Shown here one piece after another: positions 26,334 to 34,359 of a stretch of 64,000 bases of DNA. Numbering within the stretch: the stretch's first letter is position 1; each line of letters opens with the position of its first letter. The notes beneath the pieces are model-generated. The model ran no database searches. It was not told where the DNA came from and saw only the letters and a list, made by a program, of their open reading frames with translations. The DNA lies in the NCBI RefSeq assembly GCF_011751075.1, contig NZ_JAALLN010000001.1, positions 533,113-597,112 of the forward strand. The letters run 5' to 3'. The DNA comes from Flavobacterium poyangense. Its GTDB lineage: Bacteria > Bacteroidota > Bacteroidia > Flavobacteriales > Flavobacteriaceae. The position numbers and the translations under genes are program-made.

Positions 26334-26921
26334 TTAAGTTAAGATTTTACTATTAAGTGTTAATCGGGTTCTGATCCGGCTTAAACTCTCGGGTTTTATC
26401 CCCAAATAACTGGCAATATGCTTTAAAGAAACTCTCTCTACCACTTTGGGGCAATATTTAATAAATTTCAAGTAACGCTCCTCATGCGACAACAATGACA
26501 TCGCCATATTCCTTCCTGTTAACCCTTTTATCGTTCTTTCCATCATGACACGCAAAAAAGAATTAAAAACCGGATATTCTGCTACCAATTTCTCAAAATC
26601 ATGTTTGTATGCCAAATAAAACACACAATCTTCCAGAGCCTCAATATTTATTCTCGATGGTTTACCGTATAAAAAACTTTCAAAATCCGAATACCAATCA
26701 TTCTCAAAGAAAAAATTTCCTGTAGATTCTACTCCATCAACCAAATAATAATAACGAATACAACCTTCCGCGACAAAAACTCCGAAATTACAAACTTCGC
26801 CTTCCACTAAAAGATGCTGGTTTTTTTTAACTTTTTTTAGTCTAAGTATATTTCTAAAAGCGATACTTTCTGTCTCATTAAACTCCATAAATCGCGATAG
26901 ATCTGTGATTACATTTTGCAT
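26334..26921 (-). CDS. Crp/Fnr-family transcriptional regulator
   Basis: The 195-residue protein has an N-terminal cyclic-nucleotide-binding-type beta-barrel (about 1-115, with KKVKKNQHLLVEGEVCNFGVFVAEGCIRYYY) and a C-terminal winged helix containing VSLKHIASYLGIKPESLSRIR, the recognition helix region. The four-cysteine Fe-S ligands of FNR are absent. Bacteroidota members of this branch often control neighbouring genes and have unknown effectors. Its position directly before the TonB receptor suggests it regulates that receptor. Confidence 0.88.
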   Translation of the reverse strand: MQNVITDLSRFMEFNETESIAFRNILRLKKVKKNQHLLVEGEVCNFGVFVAEGCIRYYYLVDGVESTGNFFFENDWYSDFESFLYGKPSRINIEALEDCVFYLAYKHDFEKLVAEYPVFNSFLRVMMERTIKGLTGRNMAMSLLSHEERYLKFIKYCPKVVERVSLKHIASYLGIKPESLSRIRTRLTLNSKILT

Positions 26922-27030
26922 ACTTTCTTAGGTTTTAGAAATAATAATTGGTTTTTAGGTCTCTAAAAAAGATAACTAAAATTATTTAAAAAAATTGTCT
27001 TAAATCACTATTAAACAGAAATATAACAAA

Positions 27031-27621
27031 TTAGACTGCTATTGTATTTTCTATTAAAAGAGATTTTAACTGACTCTCCCATTCCGCAACATTCTCCAAA
27101 GTGGCTCTGTCTGATTTATCAAAATAAAAATGTTGTTGAATTTCAAGTCCGCAATACGTAAAAACCCCTGTATCAGAAGTTAAGGCCAAAGCTTTATCCA
27201 TTCCTATTGCCTCATACTCTGCTTTCGATTTTCCATGTGAATTTACAATAATTGCCTTCTTCCCGGTAAACAATCCCTTCTGAACTCCCTGATCGTATCG
27301 GTAAGCAAATCCATAACTAAAAACGCGATCAATATATCCTTTCATTATTGCCGGCATTCCCGCCCACCAAATCGGATAAACAAAAATGATCTGATCTGCC
27401 CAGCTTATAAAATCCTGCTCTTTTTGCACTTCTAAGGCCACTTTCCCTGTTCGTTGTCCCTTTATGTCTTCTAAAGAAAGAACGGGGTTAAAATCGATCT
27501 GATTTAAATCGCGAACCTCAACCTCCTGCCCTGATTCCTGAAGACTTTCGACAATAACCTGTTTAAAAAAATGATTTAAACTATCTGAATTTGGATGTGC
27601 ATAAATGATTAAATTTCTCAT
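27031..27621 (-). CDS. NAD(P)H-dependent oxidoreductase of the flavodoxin-like fold
   Basis: The 196-residue product starts at the ATG at 27621 (MRNLIIYAHPNSDSLNHFF). The codon nine residues upstream would lie at the predicted transcription start. The family shows the FMN/FAD-binding N-terminus IIYAHPNSDS and the WADQIIFVYPIWWAGMPAIMKGYIDRVFSYGFAY block near 75-110, as in MdaB, KefF and NQO enzymes. It probably reduces quinones or protects against electrophiles. It has its own promoter. Confidence 0.9.
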   Translation of the reverse strand: MRNLIIYAHPNSDSLNHFFKQVIVESLQESGQEVEVRDLNQIDFNPVLSLEDIKGQRTGKVALEVQKEQDFISWADQIIFVYPIWWAGMPAIMKGYIDRVFSYGFAYRYDQGVQKGLFTGKKAIIVNSHGKSKAEYEAIGMDKALALTSDTGVFTYCGLEIQQHFYFDKSDRATLENVAEWESQLKSLLIENTIAV

Positions 27622-27650
27622 GTTTTCTATGTTTTTAAGATTGAACATGA

Positions 27651-27679
27651 CAAATGTAGAGGAGAAGAAGGAGTACCAA
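27651..27679 (-). promoter_or_regulatory. Predicted promoter of the oxidoreductase gene
   Basis: On the minus strand TTG (27679-27677) is followed after 18 bases by TACATTTG (27658-27651), 29 bases before the chosen ATG. Both elements match the consensus. Confidence 0.7.
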
Positions 27680-27713
27680 TTGTAAGAAAACGAAAAGCGG
27701 AATTTGATAAAAA

Positions 27714-28535
27714 TTATTTGGCCTTAAAACCGCAAATATCCTGCTGGAATTTTAAGAATTTTGTTGGCGAAATATTCATATAATATTTAAAATCATGAAT
27801 AAGCTGACTTTGATCGTAATAGCTACATTCTTCTACAATGGCAAGCCAGTCTACTTTTTCGGTAGTCTCCCCACTTTTTTGAATGTGCTCAACCGCTTTT
27901 AAAAAACGTTCGTAACGATTGATTTCTTTGATAGTATAACCAAAAGATTTCTTTTGATTGAGCTGAATGTTACGTTCTGTCTGATTGGTTTTGGATGCAA
28001 TTGCTTTTATTGGGTTTAATGCCTGCTCTTTAAAATCAGCTAAAAGCATCGCAATTTCATTTTGTTTTTTTAAGTAAGGTTTGCAAAACGCCAAGATATA
28101 AGTTACACGATCTTTCACATCGGGAATTCGCTGCAACTCTTCCCATAAAACGGTAAAACAATTGTCGGAAATTAAAACATCCGGATGTATGGGCGAAGAA
28201 TTTTTCGCAAGCACTTTTCCGAAGAATCTATAAAATGCATCTTCTTTAAAATTGGCAACAAGAATCTCAGAATCTGGAGCCAAAGTATAATCAAAAGCCT
28301 GTTTTATAGGTCCTAAAACAAGACATTTTTCGGTTTCAAGAGTATTATTTTGCTGTGACTTTAAAGAGACTTTTGCACCGAAAATAAACACCAGTATAGT
28401 CTGAAAGCCGGGCATTAAAGTTTTCGTTACAGGATGCTCTGTTTTGTTTTCTGCAAAATAAAAATGAGAAAAAACAGATTGAAATTCTGAAGGAACAGCC
28501 ATTTTATAATTGTTGTTTTCTTCAGAATTTCTCAT
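27714..28535 (-). CDS. AraC-family transcriptional regulator
   Basis: The 273-residue protein has a C-terminal AraC DNA-binding domain (about 180-270). TERNIQLNQKKSFGYTIKEINRYERFLKAVEH and SYYDQSQLIHDFKYYMNISPTKFL form the two helix-turn-helix units. The N-terminal 160 residues match the DUF6597-like sensing domain style with no obvious ligand residues. It lies 28 bases downstream of lipB and upstream of the oxidoreductase gene, which it may regulate. That link is inferred from proximity only. Confidence 0.88.
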   Translation of the reverse strand: MRNSEENNNYKMAVPSEFQSVFSHFYFAENKTEHPVTKTLMPGFQTILVFIFGAKVSLKSQQNNTLETEKCLVLGPIKQAFDYTLAPDSEILVANFKEDAFYRFFGKVLAKNSSPIHPDVLISDNCFTVLWEELQRIPDVKDRVTYILAFCKPYLKKQNEIAMLLADFKEQALNPIKAIASKTNQTERNIQLNQKKSFGYTIKEINRYERFLKAVEHIQKSGETTEKVDWLAIVEECSYYDQSQLIHDFKYYMNISPTKFLKFQQDICGFKAK

Positions 28536-28563
28536 CTTTTTTTCTCTTTAAAATAGTATAGTA

Positions 28564-29262
28564 TTAAATAAATTCGGTTTCAAACAAAGTAGTCAGATGT
28601 TTTAAGATTTTCGCTTTCACTTCCGCTTCATCGACTTTCTCCACGCCTAATTCTACGTTTAAAGAAGTGACCCCTTTTCCGCGAATTCCACATGGAATAA
28701 TATTATCAAAATACCCTAAATCCACATTGACATTTAAGGCAAATCCGTGCATGGTAACCCAACGTGAAGCGCGCACACCAAGTGCACAAATTTTTCGCGC
28801 AAACGGAGTTCCAACATCTAACCAGACTCCGGTTTCTCCATCACTGCGCCCGGATTTCAAACCATATTCTGCCAATGTCAAAATAACAGATTCCTCCAGA
28901 AAACGCAAGTATTTATGGATATCGGAAAAGAAATTCTCCAGATCTAAAATCGGATAACCCACAATCTGACCGGGTCCGTGATAGGTGATGTCACCACCAC
29001 GATTGATTTTGTAAAACGTTGCTCCTTTAGCTTCCAATTGTTTTTCGTTTAGCAGCAAATTTTCAAAATCGCCACTTTTACCCAAAGTGTACACATGCGG
29101 GTGCTCTACAAAAAGCAAATAATTTGGCGTCGGCAAATCGAGTTCTTCCCTTCTGTTTCTGATCTTTAAATCGACAATACCTTTAAAAAGCTCTTCCTGA
29201 TATTCCCAAGTCGCTTTATAATCTTTGCTTCCTAAATCTTGAAGTTGAATTTTTTTATTCAT
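28564..29262 (-). CDS. lipB: Lipoyl(octanoyl) transferase
   Basis: The 232-residue enzyme moves octanoate from acyl carrier protein to lipoyl domains. The signature RGGDITYHGPGQIVGYPI is near residue 82, the lysine of ARKICALGVRASRWVTMHGFALNVN near 155 is the catalytic base region, and IPCGIRGKGVTSL near 189 carries the nucleophilic Cys. It is 6 bases downstream of a lipoprotein gene and so probably translated from a shared transcript. Confidence 0.96.
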   Translation of the reverse strand: MNKKIQLQDLGSKDYKATWEYQEELFKGIVDLKIRNRREELDLPTPNYLLFVEHPHVYTLGKSGDFENLLLNEKQLEAKGATFYKINRGGDITYHGPGQIVGYPILDLENFFSDIHKYLRFLEESVILTLAEYGLKSGRSDGETGVWLDVGTPFARKICALGVRASRWVTMHGFALNVNVDLGYFDNIIPCGIRGKGVTSLNVELGVEKVDEAEVKAKILKHLTTLFETEFI

Positions 29263-29268
29263 TTTATA

Positions 29269-30024
29269 TTATTTTTCAAACTCAACCTCGAAGTTCAGTT
29301 TTTCAGGATTCTCCATATAATCCGTAAAAGGGTATTGAATGGTAATTGTTTTTCGATCTTCACTAAATAAGGCATCCGGATTGGATACTTTTTTAATCTT
29401 TTTCGGAAAATGATATTTTAAAATGTAATTAGAGGATGAGAAAATCATTTTAGACATGTCTGTAGCACTGTCTTTTACTACTGCTGCTAATTTTTGCTTA
29501 TCGATTATAGCTTTACGAATAAACTTTTTCCCGTCGTAAGAATAACTTAATTTACTGTTATTGTTCCCAAAATCACTTCCAAAAGGAGTTGCAGCGGCTC
29601 CGCCTTTCTCTAACTTCTGAAAGGTTCCTAACGTTTGTAATATATCCTGTAACTCACTTACATTTTTGAAATCATTCGAAAATGTCATCAAAAACTCTTT
29701 TTTTTCCGGGCTCATTTTAGTGCGAACTACAAAATTTTCTAATTTTTTCAACTCTTTCTGCGTTTCCGGAGAAAGCTTCGCAATACTGTCTTTTTTAGCT
29801 TCAAATAACTGTTTGAAAGTAAAGGAAGAATCGATCTCTTTTTTAGCCTCCGCTCCCATTTGACTTCCTATTTGATCACCTGCCATAGCCATTAAAGAAG
29901 AACCGTCGAGATCTACAGAAAATTTCCCGGTGCCATTGTCATTTACATAAATATTTTCTGTGAAAGTACAACTTGTAAGTGTTGCCAATAAAAAAGAAAA
30001 ACTAAGTAATTTGTATAATTTCAT
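29269..30024 (-). CDS. Lipoprotein, paralogue 1 of 3 (family with YHFPKKIK motif)
   Basis: The 251-residue lipoprotein has signal peptide and lipobox LATLTSCTF. I do not recognise a named domain. It shares with the next two genes an N-terminal segment (ENIYVNDNGTGKFSV), a central charged part and a C-terminal block with YHFPKKIKKVSN, then DRKTITIQYP and a closing FEVEFEK. All three are on one strand in order and look like tandem duplicates that diverged. Probably anchored in the outer or inner membrane facing the periplasm. Function unknown. Confidence 0.8.
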   Translation of the reverse strand: MKLYKLLSFSFLLATLTSCTFTENIYVNDNGTGKFSVDLDGSSLMAMAGDQIGSQMGAEAKKEIDSSFTFKQLFEAKKDSIAKLSPETQKELKKLENFVVRTKMSPEKKEFLMTFSNDFKNVSELQDILQTLGTFQKLEKGGAAATPFGSDFGNNNSKLSYSYDGKKFIRKAIIDKQKLAAVVKDSATDMSKMIFSSSNYILKYHFPKKIKKVSNPDALFSEDRKTITIQYPFTDYMENPEKLNFEVEFEK

Positions 30025-30041
30025 TGTGGTTTATTTTTTAT

Positions 30042-30049
30042 CAAAGATA
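30042..30049 (-). promoter_or_regulatory. Predicted -7 element of lipoprotein paralogue 1
   Basis: TATCTTTG on the minus strand matches TAnnTTTG, 18 bases before the start codon. No -33 TTG is evident. If used, paralogue 1 and lipB would form a unit apart from paralogues 2 and 3. Confidence 0.45.
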
Positions 30050-30114
30050 CGAAGTCTAATTTGAATTGCTCTGTCGTTTAATTCTTGATTTTTTTATCGG
30101 TTTTAAAGCGAAAG

Positions 30115-30918
30115 CTATTGTTCGAATTCGACTTTAAAGCCAAAATCTGCGCTGCTGTTTTGAGGGTCCTGTAACGGAATTTCAACAACAAAACTTTTTC
30201 TGTCCTGCGCTATTACGGCATTTTTAATTGAAATTGTTTTAATTTTTTTCGGAAAATGATATTCGGCAACATATTTACACTCTTTAAACATATCTTCCAT
30301 TTTTTTTGAGAACGGATCATCTGCTTTTTCTTTCTTTTTTTCTTTTTTCTTCTTATTATTTTTACTCTCTTTAGATGGAGTAACTGTTTTAATAAAAACC
30401 TTACCGTCATAAAAAACAGTCGTGTTAGATTTCTCTTCCGGTTTAGGCACAGCACTCAGAGCTCCCAATCTTTTTTTATCTGTCAATGCCAGGGCTTCTA
30501 ATCCTTCAGCAGGAGAGGTAAGATTCTGAAAACCGCTCATACTTGGAAAATCAAATGCCAAGGTATATTCGAACTGCTTTTTTTCTTCGTTAATATTGAT
30601 ACTAACTTTAAAATTCTCCAATACTTTAAGTTGCTCTTTTTCTTTCTTCAGAGCCTCGATTTTTTCTTTGTCCGCAGTGGGTGATTTGGCAATACTGTCT
30701 TCTATTTTATTTAGTACGTCTTTGAAAGTAAAAGAGGTGTCGACTACTTTTTGAACTTTTGTTGAATCCGTCTTTTTTAGCCCCATTTTAAACATGGGAG
30801 ACATATCGAATCCGTACGAAAAAGTTCCTGAACCATCTTCATTCATAACCATTTTTTCCTTAAGCGTACAACTCGTCATAGCGAAAACGACAAATAAACA
30901 AATCACAATTTTTCTCAT
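30115..30918 (-). CDS. Lipoprotein, paralogue 2 of 3 (family with YHFPKKIK motif)
   Basis: The 267-residue lipoprotein has lipobox FAMTSCTL. It has the same plan as its neighbours: KEKMVMNEDGSGTFSYGFDMSPMF near the N-terminus, and C-terminal AEYHFPKKIKTISIKNAVIAQDRKSFVVEIP ending FKVEFEQ. A lysine-rich low-complexity insert (KESKNNKKKKEKKKEKADDPF, about 183-203) is present only in this copy. Function unknown. Confidence 0.8.
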   Translation of the reverse strand: MRKIVICLFVVFAMTSCTLKEKMVMNEDGSGTFSYGFDMSPMFKMGLKKTDSTKVQKVVDTSFTFKDVLNKIEDSIAKSPTADKEKIEALKKEKEQLKVLENFKVSININEEKKQFEYTLAFDFPSMSGFQNLTSPAEGLEALALTDKKRLGALSAVPKPEEKSNTTVFYDGKVFIKTVTPSKESKNNKKKKEKKKEKADDPFSKKMEDMFKECKYVAEYHFPKKIKTISIKNAVIAQDRKSFVVEIPLQDPQNSSADFGFKVEFEQ

Positions 30919-30949
30919 ATTCTTATTCTATATATTTATTAAATTAATT

Positions 30950-31678
30950 TTATTTTTCAATGACTATTTCAAGATTTGACAGTTCAGGATTTTGCAGACA
31001 ATCCGAAAGCTGTAAAACCAGCTTTAATGACTTTTTATCAGGGCTGACAATTGCCTTTTCATTAGAAACCGATTTTATTTCCCGGGGAAAATGATACTCC
31101 AGCGTATAGGTTTGTACTAATTTAAAACCGGAATTTTTTGTTTTAAACTTCTCAACCTGCTCTTGTTTTTTCTTTAACTCCTCCGGGTTTGTAATTTTTA
31201 CAACTCTTTTAAAAGTAGTCCCGTCAAAAGTAAAACTCACATGGTAATAATGTTCCTCAGCACTTAATGCATAGTTATGTTTCAAATCATCAGCATATTC
31301 AGTCGTTTTATGTAAATCCGGAATAGCTTCTACTTTGCTAAAATTATAGGTAAATGTGTTTTTGACTTCTTTCTCGAAAGAACTTTCTTTGAGATGTACT
31401 TTAACCCCCTTGTACTGATTAAAAATAGCTTTTTCAGAAGCAGGAAGTTTAGCAAAATTCTCAGCATATTTTGTGATATAATCCTGAAAAACATAAGTAG
31501 TATCCCGAAATATTTCTTCTTTTGAATACTGTTCACCTGCCAATTGCATATAACTGTGCTCGTCACGAATTGCTGTGGTTTCTATCGTACCGCTTCCGTC
31601 CTGGTTTAGATTTATGGTTTCGGTAATCTGGCAACTTAAAAGAAGAAATAGTCCCAAAAAGGCAAGTAATTTTGTCAT
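30950..31678 (-). CDS. Lipoprotein, paralogue 3 of 3 (family with YHFPREIK motif)
   Basis: The 242-residue lipoprotein has lipobox FLLLSCQITE. The N-terminal TINLNQDGSGTIETT and C-terminal LEYHFPREIKSVSNEKAIVSPDKKSLKLVLQL, with closing LEIVIEK, match the other two copies at the same positions. The middle portion is quite different, pointing to old duplication. It is the first gene of the trio on the minus strand. Confidence 0.8.
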   Translation of the reverse strand: MTKLLAFLGLFLLLSCQITETINLNQDGSGTIETTAIRDEHSYMQLAGEQYSKEEIFRDTTYVFQDYITKYAENFAKLPASEKAIFNQYKGVKVHLKESSFEKEVKNTFTYNFSKVEAIPDLHKTTEYADDLKHNYALSAEEHYYHVSFTFDGTTFKRVVKITNPEELKKKQEQVEKFKTKNSGFKLVQTYTLEYHFPREIKSVSNEKAIVSPDKKSLKLVLQLSDCLQNPELSNLEIVIEK

Positions 31679-31791
31679 TTTTTTTAAAAGGCTCTGAGGT
31701 TTTGAGGTGCTAAGGTACTGAGTTTTTTAGTTGAATTCTTTTCAATTGTTTTATATTTTGTTTATGACATAAGTAACTAAATTTCTGGTTT

Positions 31792-31868
31792 AGCCCCGAT
31801 AGCAGCGGCATCCTTTTTCCGGCTTCTTTAGCCGGGAAAAGATACAGCGAATAGCGGGACAAAAGGCT
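31792..31868. ncRNA. Structured dispersed element, possibly Flavo-1-like
   Basis: The 77-base segment runs from AGCCCCGATAGCAGCGG to AGCGGGACAAAAGGCT. A central 11-bp stem (CTTTTTCCGGC with GCCGGGAAAAG) is capped by a 7-base loop. It is enclosed by ATC/GAT, CCCG/CGGG and AGCC/GGCT pairs with internal loops. I remember this kind of element as frequent in intergenic regions of Flavobacteria, and the Rfam Flavo-1 family is the candidate. The transcribed strand and function are not known. Confidence 0.5.
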
Positions 31869-31948
31869 CTGAAAAACCGGATTATGCTGCTTCTGAAAAA
31901 ACTGGAATTATTTTCAAAATTTGAAAGTGTCATTTTTTCAAAATTAAC

Positions 31949-31956
31949 TATCTTTG
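31949..31956 (+). promoter_or_regulatory. Predicted -7 element of lysS
   Basis: TATCTTTG matches TAnnTTTG and lies 22 bases before the lysS start. The nearest TTG is 25 bases upstream, rather far, so the -33 contact is uncertain. Confidence 0.6.
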
Positions 31957-31978
31957 CACACTTAAAAAACAGTATATA

Positions 31979-33682
31979 ATGGCCTTATCTGAACAAGAAA
32001 TCATCCGAAGAGAAAAACTTCAAAACTTACGCAACTTAGGAATCAATCCTTATCCTGCTAATCTTTTTCCTGTAAATCATACTTCAAAGCAAATAAAGGA
32101 GTCATTTGAAGAAGGTAAAAAGGTGATCGTTGCCGGACGTTTGATGAGTGTGAGAGATCAGGGAAAAGCTTGTTTTGCCGAATTGCAGGATAGCGAAGGA
32201 CGTATACAATTGTACGTAAATCGTGATGTTTTATGCGAAGGTGACGACAAAACTTTATACAATACGGTTTTTAAAAAATTGACCGATTTGGGAGATTTTA
32301 TTGGTATTGAAGGAGAATTGTTTACTACTAAAGTGGGTGCGCAATGTATTCGTGTAGACGGATTTACTTTTTTGAGTAAAACATTACGTCCGCTTCCTTT
32401 ACCAAAAACAGATGAAGACGGAAATGTACACGATGCTTTTAATGATGCTGAATTGCGTTATAGAATGCGTTACGTAGATTTGACGGTAAACCAAAATGTA
32501 AAAGAAACTTTTGTAAAACGTACGAAATTGTTTAACGCAATGCGTGACTTTTTTAACGGTGCGGGTTATCTTGAGGTTGAAACTCCGGTTTTACAACCCA
32601 TTGCCGGTGGTGCTGCGGCTCGTCCGTTTATCACACACCATAATTCGCTTGACATTCCGCTTTACATGCGTATTGCAAACGAATTGTATTTAAAAAGATT
32701 AATCGTTGGTGGATTTGAAGGTGTTTATGAGTTTTCTAAAAACTTCCGTAACGAAGGAATGGACAGAACACATAACCCGGAATTTACCGCTATGGAAATA
32801 TATGTAGCCTACAAAGACTACAACTGGATGATGAACTTTGCCGAAGATCTTCTGGAGCATTGTGCTGTTGCTGTTAATGGCAGCTCTGACGTAGTTTTTG
32901 GAGAACATACCATTAACTTTAAAGCGCCTTATGCTCGTGTTACCATGACTGATTCTATCAAACATTTTACCGGTTTTGATATTTCGGGTAAATCGGAAGA
33001 GGAACTTTACGAGGCTGCAAGAGGAATGGGGATTGACGTTGATAAAACAATGGGGAAAGGAAAATTGATTGATGAAATTTTTGGAGCAAAATGTGAAGGA
33101 AATTACATCCAACCAACTTTCATTACTGATTATCCTAAAGAAATGTCTCCGTTGTGTAAAGAACACCGCGACAATCCTGAGTTAACAGAGCGTTTTGAGT
33201 TAATGATTTGTGGTAAAGAAGTAGCAAATGCTTATTCTGAATTAAACGATCCAATTGATCAAAGAGAGCGTTTTGAAGACCAAATGCGTTTGTCTGAAAA
33301 AGGAGATGACGAAGCAAACGGAATTATCGATGAAGATTTCTTAAGAGCTCTTGAATATGGTATGCCACCAACTTCAGGAATGGGAATTGGAATGGACCGT
33401 TTGATGATGTATCTGACTAATAATGTGTCTATTCAGGAGGTTTTATTGTTCCCGCAGATGCGTCCGGAGAAAAAACTGGCTCAGATTGAATTATCTGATG
33501 AAGAAAAAGTGATTATTACTTTATTAAAAGGTAACGAGAATAAAATGGAATTAGCCCAACTTAAAGTTGCTGCCAATTTAAGCGGTAAAAAATGGGATGC
33601 CTCCATGAAAAATTTATCTAAACATAGTTTGACCAAAGTTGCCGTTGAAGGTGAATTTAAAATGGTGGAATTGGTAGAATAG
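31979..33682 (+). CDS. lysS: Lysyl-tRNA synthetase (class II)
   Basis: The 567-residue enzyme charges tRNA-Lys. It has an N-terminal OB-fold anticodon-binding domain (about 50-170) and a class II core. Motif 1 is around FFNGAGYLEVETPVLQ, motif 2 is FRNEGMDRTHNPEFTAMEIY, and motif 3 is GMPPTSGMGIGMDRL. A C-terminal extension of about 60 residues (after RPEKKLAQ) with a winged-helix look is typical of Bacteroidota LysS. Followed by a strong terminator at 33705. Confidence 0.97.
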   Translation: MALSEQEIIRREKLQNLRNLGINPYPANLFPVNHTSKQIKESFEEGKKVIVAGRLMSVRDQGKACFAELQDSEGRIQLYVNRDVLCEGDDKTLYNTVFKKLTDLGDFIGIEGELFTTKVGAQCIRVDGFTFLSKTLRPLPLPKTDEDGNVHDAFNDAELRYRMRYVDLTVNQNVKETFVKRTKLFNAMRDFFNGAGYLEVETPVLQPIAGGAAARPFITHHNSLDIPLYMRIANELYLKRLIVGGFEGVYEFSKNFRNEGMDRTHNPEFTAMEIYVAYKDYNWMMNFAEDLLEHCAVAVNGSSDVVFGEHTINFKAPYARVTMTDSIKHFTGFDISGKSEEELYEAARGMGIDVDKTMGKGKLIDEIFGAKCEGNYIQPTFITDYPKEMSPLCKEHRDNPELTERFELMICGKEVANAYSELNDPIDQRERFEDQMRLSEKGDDEANGIIDEDFLRALEYGMPPTSGMGIGMDRLMMYLTNNVSIQEVLLFPQMRPEKKLAQIELSDEEKVIITLLKGNENKMELAQLKVAANLSGKKWDASMKNLSKHSLTKVAVEGEFKMVELVE

Positions 33683-33704
33683 TTTTTTATTTAAATATAA
33701 ATTC

Positions 33705-33740
33705 AAACCCGACAGGTTTTAAAAATCTGTCGGGTTTTTT
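33705..33740 (+). terminator. Terminator after lysS (CGACAGG-type hairpin, copy 1)
   Basis: AAACCCGACAG (33705-33715) pairs with CTGTCGGGTTT (33727-33737), and GTTTT/AAAAT can extend the stem. A run of T follows. A near-identical hairpin lies at 34318 on the other side of the toxin-antitoxin pair. Confidence 0.9.
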
Positions 33741-33752
33741 ATTAATTTTATC

Positions 33753-33760
33753 TACCTTTG
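33753..33760 (+). promoter_or_regulatory. Predicted -7 element of the toxin-antitoxin operon
   Basis: TACCTTTG matches TAnnTTTG, 21 bases before the antitoxin ATG at 33782. The in-frame codon at 33758 falls inside this element and so cannot be the start. Confidence 0.6.
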
Positions 33761-33781
33761 ATTATTCAAAATCAAATCGTT

Positions 33782-34015
33782 ATGAACACTTCAGAGATTA
33801 AACTTGAAATATTTAACAAGTTAAAAAACATCGAAGATATATGTCTACTGGAAAAGATCAGAAATATTCTAAAAAGCGCAGATCCTTCCGAAACCTATCA
33901 GCTCGAAGACTATGAAATTGATATGCTGAATGAAAGTGAAGAAGATTTAAAATACAACAGAGTCATATCACAAGAAGATTTGGACAAAGAAGATTTAGAG
34001 TGGCTCTCAAAATAA
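33782..34015 (+). CDS. Antitoxin-like small protein of a RelE/ParE-type module
   Basis: The 77-residue acidic protein starts MNTSEIKLEIFNKLKN and contains a tail rich in Asp and Glu (YEIDMLNESEEDLKYN, then ISQEDLDKEDLEWLSK), as expected of a disordered toxin-neutralising C-terminus. It does not have an obvious ribbon-helix-helix motif that I could name. Its stop overlaps the toxin start by 16 bases, suggesting translational coupling. Identification as antitoxin is by position, size and charge. Confidence 0.75.
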   Translation: MNTSEIKLEIFNKLKNIEDICLLEKIRNILKSADPSETYQLEDYEIDMLNESEEDLKYNRVISQEDLDKEDLEWLSK

Positions 34016-34302
34016 AATGGACTGCTACTGCTGTCCTTCAAAGAAGAAAAATATTAATTTATTGGACTAAAAGAAACAAATCAACTTCTTACTCGAGAAA
34101 ACTAATTGTAGAAATTTCGAACAGGACACTTTTTCTCGCTAATAACCCCGAGACTTTTATTCAAACGACTATTTCTGATATTCGAACATCAACTTTGGGG
34201 CATTACAATATTTTCTACAAAACAACTTCGGATGAATTGATTATAATGGCTTTTTGGGATAATCGTCAAAATCCGAAAGTACTAAAAAAACTTTTAAAAT
34301 AA
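34000..34302 (+). CDS. RelE/ParE-family toxin
   Basis: The 100-residue basic protein starts with GTG inside the antitoxin's last codons, and no in-frame ATG lies nearby. The fold markers of ParE/RelE toxins are present: a WTATAVLQRRKILIYW helix, an RTSTLGHYNIFYKTTSDELIIMAFWDNRQNPKVL end in which the Arg, Tyr and WDNRQNP are conserved. Members block gyrase or cut mRNA at the ribosome, and sequence alone does not choose. A hairpin terminator follows at 34318. Confidence 0.88.
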   Translation: MALKIKWTATAVLQRRKILIYWTKRNKSTSYSRKLIVEISNRTLFLANNPETFIQTTISDIRTSTLGHYNIFYKTTSDELIIMAFWDNRQNPKVLKKLLK

Positions 34303-34317
34303 TTTTTTATACGATTT

Positions 34318-34350
34318 AAACCGACAGGTTTTAAAAACCTGTCGGGTTTA
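34318..34350. terminator. Terminator after the toxin gene (CGACAGG-type hairpin, copy 2)
   Basis: AAACCGACAGGTTTT and the complementary AAAACCTGTCGGGTTT form a hairpin of the same sequence as the one after lysS. It lies between the toxin gene and a converging lipoprotein gene and can serve both. Confidence 0.88.
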
Positions 34351-34359
34351 TTTTTTATT

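Noticed and set aside
30213..30455. Minus-strand, lysine-rich frame within lipoprotein paralogue 2
   Set aside because: It is another frame of the lysine-rich insert of a well-supported lipoprotein gene.
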